Assembly (NCBI RefSeq): GCF_035650855.1
Contig: NZ_DASRGV010000067.1
Coordinates: forward strand, 1-5,346
Reading direction: 5' to 3'
Source: Actinocrinis sp035650855
GTDB lineage: Bacteria > Actinomycetota > Actinomycetes > Streptomycetales > Catenulisporaceae
DNA: 5,346 nt
In this document: piece after piece, positions 1 through 5,346 of the stretch
How positions within the stretch are numbered: position 1 is the first letter of the stretch
Layout of the letters: every line of letters begins with the position of its first letter
The notes under the pieces: model-generated
Databases searched by the model: none
What the model saw: the letters and a program-made list of their open reading frames with translations, nothing else
Told to the model about the DNA's origin: nothing
Position numbers and translations under genes: made by a program

Positions 1-192
1 CGGGCCCGGCGACGAGGTGTCGGTGACGGTCGGCGCCGGGCTGCCGGTGTCCAGCGAGATGACGATGCCGCCGCCGGACGCGGTCGCCGGCGCGGGCAGC
101 AGCACCAGCAGCCCGCCGACCAACGCGGCGACGCTGGGCACGATCGCGGCGACGGCCCGCCGCCTGCGGCGAACAATGCTGCGGGGCGTCAT
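1..192 (-). CDS. Exported protein of unknown function, N-terminal 64 residues only
   Basis: The frame starts at ATG 192, which overlaps the stop of the phosphoesterase-like gene (ATGA) and has GAGGGGG 7 bases upstream. It stays open to the left edge, so the rest is missing. The product begins with MTPRSIVRRRRRAVAAIVPS, followed by a hydrophobic stretch (about 13-34) and APATAS, a typical Sec signal peptide with possible cleavage near residue 38. The strong Arg run has no clear twin-arginine motif. The following part, GGGIVISLDTGSPAPTVTDT, is short-sidechain and Thr/Pro/Ser-rich, as in linkers of secreted or wall-attached actinobacterial proteins. Those Thr/Ser residues could be glycosylated by the upstream GT39 enzyme, which is speculation. 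I do not recognise the family. Start and reading frame are well supported by overlap, ribosome binding site and high G/C at third positions. Confidence 0.72.
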   Translation of the reverse strand, partial: MTPRSIVRRRRRAVAAIVPSVAALVGGLLVLLPAPATASGGGIVISLDTGSPAPTVTDTSSPGP

Positions 193-1631
193 GATTCAGC
201 CCCCTCAGTGCTCTGCGATACGGATACCGGCACCGGCTCGGGTTCCGGTTCCGGAGCGCCGGCGGCGGCGTGGCGGCGCCTGATGCCCGAGGCCGCCGCG
301 GCGATGAGGGCCAACGCGGCGAGCAGCGCGGCGACGAGGTAGGCCATGCGCGCCGCGCCCGTCTTCGGCTGCGCGGCCGGGGCTTTCGCCTGATTCACCG
401 TCGGGCTGAGCACGCCGGGCAGCAGCGCGGCCTTGCGCGGACCCGCGGAGAAGTCGAGGACGGCGCCGAGGTCCGCCGCGGACGCGTCGCGCGCGGCGAG
501 CGGTTGCAGGCGCCAGTTGGTCTCGATGAACCGCAGCGCGCTGGTCGGATCCAGCTGCGTGTGGTCGATCCGGCCGACCGGGGCGTAGGCGCTGACCAGG
601 ACGGCGGGCACCCGGAGGCCCAGCGTGCCGGTCGGCGTGCTCGGCGGAGGAACGTGGTCGTACCAGCCTCCGGATTGCTCGTACGACCAGAGGAAGGCCG
701 TGGAGGGCCAGTACCGGCTGACCATCAGCTGGTTGAGCATGGTCTGCAGCAGCCGTTGCGCGGTCGGGATCGAGCGGGCGGAGCGTTCGTCAGCTCCGGA
801 GGTCGCCACGTACGCGACCGCCGGCAGGGTGCCGCGCTCCAGGTCGCGGTAGTACTCGCTCAGGTCGACGATGTGCCCGCGCAGCGCCGGATCGTCGACG
901 AAGCGGGCGTAGTCGAGCACGGGCACGCGGGTGGCTTGGTCGTCGGTGCGGCCGTCGACGACGGTGCGGAAGGTGTGCGCGGGGTTGTAGTCCTGCACGT
1001 AGAACTTCCAGCTCACCCCGGCGGCCTGCAGCAGGTCGAAGATGGTGGGCTGATTGCCGAAACCGGCCGCCGGGATCCGCTCCCCCGGGCTCGGCGCGCC
1101 CGCGCCGGAGATCCAGTAGGAGCGGTTGGTGACCGAGCCGAAGGCGGCGTCGGAGAAGAAGTGGTCGAACAGCACGTACTGGTCGGCCGCCGCCCAGGAG
1201 GTCGGCAGGTCGGCGCGGTCGTAGTAGCCGACCGCGCTGGTGCCGTCGCGGTTCTGTTGTTCGTACGCTGAGACGAAGGCGTCCATCTTGCCGCCGTCGA
1301 GCTGAGTGGCGATCAGCTGGCGGCCGGCGGCCAGAACGGGAACCGCCTTGCCGTGCAGCGAGAAGGGTTTCACGCACGACGCGGTCGGTCCGCTCGTGCC
1401 CAGACTCTGGCAGGTCCCGGCGGGCAGTCCGTCCGCGCCGCGGTAGGTGCCGAAGTAGTTGTCGAAGGTCCGGCCGCCCTGCATCAAGTAGACGAAGTGC
1501 TTGATCGGCGTGGTCGTGGACCCGGCGCTCGGAACGGCGCCGGCGGCATGGGCCACGGCGGGAGACGCGCCGGTCCCCGCGAGCGCGATCGCCGCGGCCA
1601 GCAGCGGAATGAGGCTTCTGCGACGCATCAT
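189..1631 (-). CDS. Membrane-anchored phosphoesterase-family protein (phospholipase C / acid phosphatase-like), probably degenerate active site
   Basis: 480 residues. The first of two adjacent ATGs is chosen: it lies 5 bases after GAGGTG and overlaps the upstream stop (ATGA). Residues 1-29 form a signal peptide (MMRRR, hydrophobic core, likely cut after AHA). Residues 42-400 match the bacterial phospholipase C / AcpA-type phosphoesterase family: IKHFVYLMQGGRTFDNYFG (43-61), GSVTNRSYWISG (165-176), SYEQSGGWYDHVPPP (316-330) and a late RVPAVLVSAYAPVG then SALRFIETNW stretch. In active members the first motif reads ENxS/TFD and the third reads D-E/D-x-GG, and those residues bind the metal. Here they are G52-G53 and E318-Q319. 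The likely nucleophile S166 and the D325-H326 pair remain. Residues 427-450 are a membrane helix followed by RRR and a tail rich in EP repeats, giving type I topology with the domain outside. C74 and C86 may form a disulfide. It may be a binding or scaffold protein, or act by altered chemistry. The fold call is firm; activity is doubtful. Confidence 0.87.
   Translation of the reverse strand: MMRRRSLIPLLAAAIALAGTGASPAVAHAAGAVPSAGSTTTPIKHFVYLMQGGRTFDNYFGTYRGADGLPAGTCQSLGTSGPTASCVKPFSLHGKAVPVLAAGRQLIATQLDGGKMDAFVSAYEQQNRDGTSAVGYYDRADLPTSWAAADQYVLFDHFFSDAAFGSVTNRSYWISGAGAPSPGERIPAAGFGNQPTIFDLLQAAGVSWKFYVQDYNPAHTFRTVVDGRTDDQATRVPVLDYARFVDDPALRGHIVDLSEYYRDLERGTLPAVAYVATSGADERSARSIPTAQRLLQTMLNQLMVSRYWPSTAFLWSYEQSGGWYDHVPPPSTPTGTLGLRVPAVLVSAYAPVGRIDHTQLDPTSALRFIETNWRLQPLAARDASAADLGAVLDFSAGPRKAALLPGVLSPTVNQAKAPAAQPKTGAARMAYLVAALLAALALIAAAASGIRRRHAAAGAPEPEPEPVPVSVSQSTEGAES
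200..206 (-). promoter_or_regulatory. Ribosome binding site for the leftmost exported-protein gene
   Basis: GAGGGGG lies 7 bases before the ATG at 192, within the last codons of the phosphoesterase-like gene. It is the main support, with the ATGA overlap, for calling the truncated leftmost gene. Confidence 0.7.
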
Positions 1632-3343
1632 GGATGCACCTCGTACACGATGATGACCGGTGCGGCGCCCGGTCCGCTCTTGCCGCTGACCGGCACGGTC
1701 GCGGTGTACACGGCGACACCGTGATACTTGTCGATCAGCTTCTTGATCTCGCCCGCGTAGTAGGGGCTGCGCCCCGCGGTGAACGAGTCCCACACCAGGT
1801 ATTGGTACTCGCCGCTGCGCACGGCGCGGTCCGGGTTGGCCACCGGCTGGTAGACGGGATTGCGGTTTCGCGGGTCGGTCGACACGGACAGCGCGCCCAC
1901 CTGGTGGTGCCCGTAGAACTCGAGCACGTTCGCGATCGAGGGCCCGGCCGCCAGCAGCCGCGCGCCGATCGGGGTGTTGGCGCCGATCCACTGCCCCGTC
2001 GCCCGTCCTCCCGGCAGGCCGCCGGTGCCGGCCAGGAACGCGGTGGAACCGGAGGGCGTGATCCGCTGCCAGGTCGGCACCGCCAGGCTGACGGTTGCGG
2101 CGATCCCGCAGACGACGGCACCGGACGTGAACGCGAGGCCGGTGCGGGAGCGCAGGCCGCCGCGAGCCTTCAGCGCTTTGGTCCACAGCGCCCCGATCGG
2201 CCGCCCGGCCAGCACGGCGAGCGCCGGGGTGGCCGGCAGCAGGTACTGGAAGCCCTTGACCGGCCAGATGGTGAAGAAGGCCAGCGGGACGGCGACCCAG
2301 GTGACCAGCAACCGCTCCCGCCAGCTGCGTTGCGGCCACAACCACACCAGGCCGGCCGCGGCGATGAGGAGCACCGCGGGCCCGATCACCCGGGGCAGGT
2401 CGGTGAAGTAGAACCACAGCGGATGGTTGGCGCGCCGCAGCAGCTGCCACAGCAGGAAGTTCTGGCCGGTGCCGGAAGCCGAGGCCAGCCGCAGCGCGAT
2501 CGGATACGTCGCGAAGACCACGACGAACACGCCGAGGCCGAGCGCGTGGTGGCGCAGCCGAAGCCGGCCCGCCGCGCCCATCGCCCCGAACGCGTAGACG
2601 CCGACGAGCAGCACCACCGCGGTCTCCTTGGCCAGCGCGGCCATTCCGAGCATCGCCCCGGCGGCGGCGATCCAGCGCCTCGGGTCGGATTCGGCCGCGC
2701 GGACCACGCAGTACAGGCCGACCACTGCGAACGTGGTCATCGGGCCGTCGAGCAGCACCTGCCGGCTCACCATGACGTGATACGGCATGACCGCGAGGAT
2801 CGCCGCGGCCGCGAGACCCGCCGCTGCGCCGTACAGTCGGGCGCCGAGCAGGTAGGTCAGCGCGACCGCGGCGACTCCGAACCCGGCCGCGACCGCACGC
2901 GCGGCCCAGTCCGTGTCGCTGATCCGCAGCGCCTCTCCGACGAGGAGTTGCACCAGGATCGGATGCGCCCGGAAGATCGGGAACATCCCGGTGAGCGCGT
3001 GGTTTCCAGCCAGCGCTTCTGAGCTGCCGGTGTAGACGGCCTCGTCGCTGTTGAGGCCGACCGCGGCGAGCGCGTCGAAACGAAGCAGCGCGGCGACCGC
3101 CAGCACGAGGCAGAGCGGGAGCGCGCGCAGACCGAGCCGTCGCGCGCCGAGGCGGTGGCGCGGACGTGGCTGCGCGTGCTCCGGCCCGGGCCCGGACGGC
3201 CGGGGGGATGAACCGTCCGGGTGCTCGTGGCCGCCCTCCGGTGCCGTCGCGATCGGCGGCGCCAGCGACGGACGGGGCAGGTCGAGCTCGCGGATCTCCC
3301 GTGCCCCGAGACCCGCGGAGAAGGCGGCGCCGCGCCAGTTCAC
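1628..3343 (-). CDS. GT39/ArnT-like (PMT superfamily) membrane glycosyltransferase
   Basis: This 571-residue integral membrane protein probably transfers a sugar from a polyprenyl-phosphate carrier to an acceptor on the outer face of the membrane. The GTG start at 3343 is chosen because it overlaps the upstream stop (GTGA) and has a GGAG 6 bases upstream. The frame stays open to 3514, but that extension is Arg-rich and would overlap the upstream gene by about 175 bases. Layout: a hydrophilic N-terminus of about 70 residues, a first helix near 70-95, an acidic loop motif GLNSDEAVY with D100-E101, then about ten more hydrophobic segments to about 425 and an outer domain of about 145 residues. 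Family-like marks are an HP pair after the first loop, R194 and D199 in SRQVLLDGP, LAKE (K239) and KGFQYLLPATPAL (363-375). The D-E pair fits the catalytic/metal motif of the GT-C fold. It is ArnT-like rather than a clear protein mannosyltransferase, and the acceptor is unknown. Its stop overlaps the next start as ATGA. Confidence 0.88.
   Translation of the reverse strand: MNWRGAAFSAGLGAREIRELDLPRPSLAPPIATAPEGGHEHPDGSSPRPSGPGPEHAQPRPRHRLGARRLGLRALPLCLVLAVAALLRFDALAAVGLNSDEAVYTGSSEALAGNHALTGMFPIFRAHPILVQLLVGEALRISDTDWAARAVAAGFGVAAVALTYLLGARLYGAAAGLAAAAILAVMPYHVMVSRQVLLDGPMTTFAVVGLYCVVRAAESDPRRWIAAAGAMLGMAALAKETAVVLLVGVYAFGAMGAAGRLRLRHHALGLGVFVVVFATYPIALRLASASGTGQNFLLWQLLRRANHPLWFYFTDLPRVIGPAVLLIAAAGLVWLWPQRSWRERLLVTWVAVPLAFFTIWPVKGFQYLLPATPALAVLAGRPIGALWTKALKARGGLRSRTGLAFTSGAVVCGIAATVSLAVPTWQRITPSGSTAFLAGTGGLPGGRATGQWIGANTPIGARLLAAGPSIANVLEFYGHHQVGALSVSTDPRNRNPVYQPVANPDRAVRSGEYQYLVWDSFTAGRSPYYAGEIKKLIDKYHGVAVYTATVPVSGKSGPGAAPVIIVYEVHP
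1637..1642 (-). promoter_or_regulatory. Ribosome binding site for the phosphoesterase-like gene
   Basis: GAGGTG lies 5 bases before the ATG at 1631 and 8 before the second ATG at 1628. Counted from the GAGG core the spacings are 7 and 10, which favours the first ATG, the one that also overlaps the upstream stop. The signal sits within the last codons of the GT39 gene. Confidence 0.7.
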
Positions 3344-5346
3344 GCCGCGCTCCGGCTTGAGCCCGGTTCCGCCACCACCCAGCGCGGCCAGGCCTGCGCG
3401 CGCTGACGCTGCGGTTCGCCGTCGCCGGCGGCGACCGCGGCCAGTTGCGGCACCGGCACGGAACCGTCGCCGACCTCTGCGTCGTGAATCAGCGCCGGAA
3501 TCTGGTCGGCCCATCCGAACGTGTCGGAGGCCAGCACCCGGGTGCGCACGTTGCTGAGGAAGGAGGCGAGGATCTCGCGCTCCATGGCCCGCAGCTCCTG
3601 GTAGCCGTGACCGCCGATGGTGATGGTCGGCGCGAGGTACCGGAACGGCGGGAAGCCGTAGGCGTCGTCGGTGTTGGTGAGCATCTGCTCAAGCGCGTGT
3701 TCGCGGTCGAGGTCGACGAGCTTGGGCGCGCCGCGTTCGATCACGAACAGCTCGCGCACGTCGGCCGTCGGCGCGAAGGTGCAGCGCACCAGCCGGTCCG
3801 CGGTGTACTTCGGCGGCGGCACCATCCGCTGAGTCAGTGCATTGATGCCCATGATCGGCAGGTTGAACCGGCTGAGCGCGACCGCGAAGGAACGGCCCGA
3901 CTTCGAGTGCAGCCGGCTCTGCAGCTGCAGGTGCCGCCACTCCTTGCGGGTCAGGTCGTCGGCGTTGACCGCGCGCAGCGTGTGCGAGCTGATGGTCAGC
4001 GGCTTCGGGAAGCAGTGCGCGGTGCCGTCCGGGTCGATCACGGTCATGTCGTCGGACAGGAACCGGCCGCCGTGCTCGCGCAGCAGCCGCAGCACGGTCC
4101 CGGTCTTGCCCGTGTCGGTGAGCGCGGAGAGCATCACGCCGACGCCGTCGATCTCGACGCAGGCCGAGTGCAGCAGCATGCGCCCGCGCGAGACCATGAC
4201 GAACCGCAGCAGCGCCTCGAGGATGTTCGTGTAGACCACGTGCGGCGAGCGGGCCAGCAGCGGCCCGACCTCGATGGCGATCGGATCGCCGAGGTCGATG
4301 CGGAAATTGGCCCCGGCCCGGCCCAGGTGCTCCTCGTAGTTGATCACCGTCGGACCCGGTCGCTCGGTCATCTCCGCGCGCCGGCGCGGCGAACGCCCGC
4401 CGATGTGCCCGACCCGCACCGTGATGTCGAGGTCGTGCTCGCCGGTCCACTGCGCCCGGAAGAACTCCAGCTCCGGCAGCAGGATCTGCGAGCCGATGCG
4501 CACCAGGCCTGCCACGTCGTAGCGGTAGGCCAGGTAACGCGAGTGCTTGCGGACGGCGTGCACGTGATCGTCGGACGCGACCGGCTCGGCGGCCTCGGCC
4601 GGCTCGCGCGGCGCCGCCAGGTCCACCAGCAGGTGCACCGGGTCGCGGGTCTTCTCCACGCCGCTGCCGTAGATCACCCGGTCGCTGATGAGGAACCGGA
4701 GCAGGAACAGGGCGACCAGCGTCACGGCGTTGGCCGTGAGCAGTCCCATGCCCCAGACGATGAGCAGCTGGAGCACCGGAAGGCGCCCGAGCAGCAGCAG
4801 GTTGTTCATCAGGTAGAAGCGCACGGCGCGGCCCCCGAAGGTGCCCTGCCCGCGCCCGCGGTACACCAGCGCGTCGATGAGCAGGAAGTTCCACGTCGTC
4901 GAGCACTGCGTGGCGAGCGCGGCGGCGAGCAGGTGGTGAATTCCCAGCGTGTGGAAGCAGAACCAGAGCGCGGCGGTGTTCACCACGATGCCGCTCGCGC
5001 CGACCGCGCCGAATCCGGCCATGCGCGCCAGGGCGAGCCAGGTGGCGCGCCGGCCCGAGGGGCGCTGGCGCAGCTGTCCGGCCAGCCGGGCCTTGCGCAA
5101 CCGCGCCAGGTGGCGCGCGAAGGCCAGGCCTTGCCGCAGCGACGCCTTCGTCTGCCCCGCGTACCTGGGCTCGAAGCGGTATGAGGCCTCCGCCACGCGA
5201 GCGCCGGGGTGCCGGACCAGGATCTCAAGCAGGATCTTGAAGCCGAGCGGATTGAGCCGATCCAGATCCACCGCCGCGCGGCGGAAGGCGAACAGGCCGG
5301 AGAGCGGGTCGGTGACCATGGCCAGCCGGCGCGGGAACACCGTCTT
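3340..5346 (-). CDS. GT2 (polyprenyl-P-sugar synthase-like) - GtrA - HPr kinase-like fusion, 5' end missing
   Basis: The gene is partial: the frame is open to the right edge, so the GT2 catalytic core and true start lie outside. 668 residues are visible (numbered from the edge). Residues 1-85 look like the end of a dolichol-phosphate-mannose synthase-like enzyme: a TDPLSG motif near 12-17, GFKILLEI near 35-42 and an F-x2-R-x2-GQTK segment near 58-67. Residues about 105-226 form a GtrA-type domain of four hydrophobic helices, with a WNFLL motif after helix 2 and FLISDRVIYG after helix 4. Residues about 262-622 resemble the HPr kinase / PEPCK-like P-loop fold: LLHSACVEIDG (391-401), a Walker A-like ALTDTGKT (408-415) and FLSDDMTVI (429-437). 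A polar tail follows. Such GT2 enzymes transfer a sugar from a nucleotide donor to polyprenyl phosphate, and GtrA proteins are linked to moving lipid-linked sugars across the membrane. The kinase-like domain's substrate is unknown. No stop or convincing internal start separates the domains. The stop overlaps the next start as GTGA. Confidence 0.85.
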   Translation of the reverse strand, partial: KTVFPRRLAMVTDPLSGLFAFRRAAVDLDRLNPLGFKILLEILVRHPGARVAEASYRFEPRYAGQTKASLRQGLAFARHLARLRKARLAGQLRQRPSGRRATWLALARMAGFGAVGASGIVVNTAALWFCFHTLGIHHLLAAALATQCSTTWNFLLIDALVYRGRGQGTFGGRAVRFYLMNNLLLLGRLPVLQLLIVWGMGLLTANAVTLVALFLLRFLISDRVIYGSGVEKTRDPVHLLVDLAAPREPAEAAEPVASDDHVHAVRKHSRYLAYRYDVAGLVRIGSQILLPELEFFRAQWTGEHDLDITVRVGHIGGRSPRRRAEMTERPGPTVINYEEHLGRAGANFRIDLGDPIAIEVGPLLARSPHVVYTNILEALLRFVMVSRGRMLLHSACVEIDGVGVMLSALTDTGKTGTVLRLLREHGGRFLSDDMTVIDPDGTAHCFPKPLTISSHTLRAVNADDLTRKEWRHLQLQSRLHSKSGRSFAVALSRFNLPIMGINALTQRMVPPPKYTADRLVRCTFAPTADVRELFVIERGAPKLVDLDREHALEQMLTNTDDAYGFPPFRYLAPTITIGGHGYQELRAMEREILASFLSNVRTRVLASDTFGWADQIPALIHDAEVGDGSVPVPQLAAVAAGDGEPQRQRAQAWPRWVVAEPGSSRSAA
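3350..3353 (-). promoter_or_regulatory. Ribosome binding site for the GT39 gene
   Basis: GGAG lies 6 bases before the GTG at 3343, inside the end of the upstream gene. It decides the start: together with the GTGA stop/start overlap it rules out the longer open frame reaching 3514. Confidence 0.7.

Noticed and set aside
270..1271. Plus-strand open frame of 333 codons opposite the phosphoesterase-like gene
   Set aside because: The translation is Arg/Gly/Ala/Val-rich without domains and is a shadow of the minus-strand gene.
1632..2450. Upstream extension of the phosphoesterase-like frame into the GT39 gene
   Set aside because: It is out of frame with clear GT39 coding sequence and Arg-rich. 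The signal peptide begins right at the ATG pair at 1626-1631.
1634..3022. Plus-strand open frame of 462 codons opposite the GT39 gene
   Set aside because: The composition is low-complexity Arg/Gly/Gln/Asp with no hydrophobic core or motif. It mirrors a well-supported membrane protein gene.
3344..3514. Upstream extension of the GT39 frame adding 57 residues
   Set aside because: The added residues are an Arg/Ala/Gly-rich run without structure and would overlap the upstream gene by about 175 bases. The GTG at 3343 has a ribosome binding site and a GTGA overlap.
4657..4659. GTG just after the GtrA domain as a start of a separate kinase-like gene
   Set aside because: There is no good Shine-Dalgarno upstream and no stop between the GtrA and kinase-like parts, so a single fusion protein is the simpler reading.
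3445..5184. Plus-strand open frame of 579 codons opposite the GT2-GtrA-kinase gene
   Set aside because: Its product is Arg/Gln/His/Val-rich with no recognisable domain, as expected from the antisense of GC-rich coding DNA. The opposite strand carries clear family motifs across the same region.
5338..5340. GTG at the right edge as the start of the GT2-GtrA-kinase gene
   Set aside because: The frame continues open to the edge, and the TDPLSG motif just after it belongs in the middle of a GT2 enzyme, so the gene must begin outside the window. This GTG reads as an internal Val.
1..5346. Promoter, terminator, CRISPR array, RNA gene or insertion sequence
   Set aside because: The window is wholly coding on one strand with overlapping genes. 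I found no intergenic DNA, terminal inverted repeats, spaced direct repeats or tRNA-like structure to support any of these.

Overview
The window comes from a very GC-rich genome (roughly 70% by eye) with strong G/C bias at third codon positions, a GTG start and good Shine-Dalgarno sites. This suggests a high-GC actinomycete, but nothing here fixes the genus. I see no mobile element, RNA gene, CRISPR array or compositional break.

All real coding lies on the minus strand, so the window reads right to left in transcription order. It is a slice of one operon with no intergenic space. (1) 5346-3340 is the 3' part of a large gene that runs off the right edge. Its product is the end of a dolichol-phosphate-mannose-synthase-like family 2 glycosyltransferase, then a four-helix GtrA-type membrane domain, then about 360 residues resembling the HPr kinase / PEP carboxykinase-like P-loop fold. 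(2) 3343-1628 encodes a GT39/ArnT-like polytopic membrane glycosyltransferase of 571 residues. (3) 1631-189 encodes a 480-residue secreted, membrane-anchored protein of the phospholipase C / acid phosphatase 'phosphoesterase' family whose expected metal-ligand motifs are altered. (4) 192-1 is the first 64 codons of a gene for an exported protein that continues past the left edge. Junctions are 4-base overlaps (GTGA, ATGA, ATGA), each preceded by a ribosome binding site inside the upstream gene, so translation is probably coupled.

The parts suggest a surface glycosylation pathway, which is an inference. The GT2-GtrA protein would charge a polyprenyl phosphate with a sugar and help present it across the membrane. 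The GT39 enzyme would then move the sugar to an acceptor on the outer face. The two exported proteins would act in or receive that chemistry. The two points that standard families do not explain are the kinase-like domain fused to the lipid-sugar synthase and the phosphoesterase-like protein that lacks the usual metal-binding residues. The sugar, the acceptor and the kinase substrate cannot be read from this sequence.
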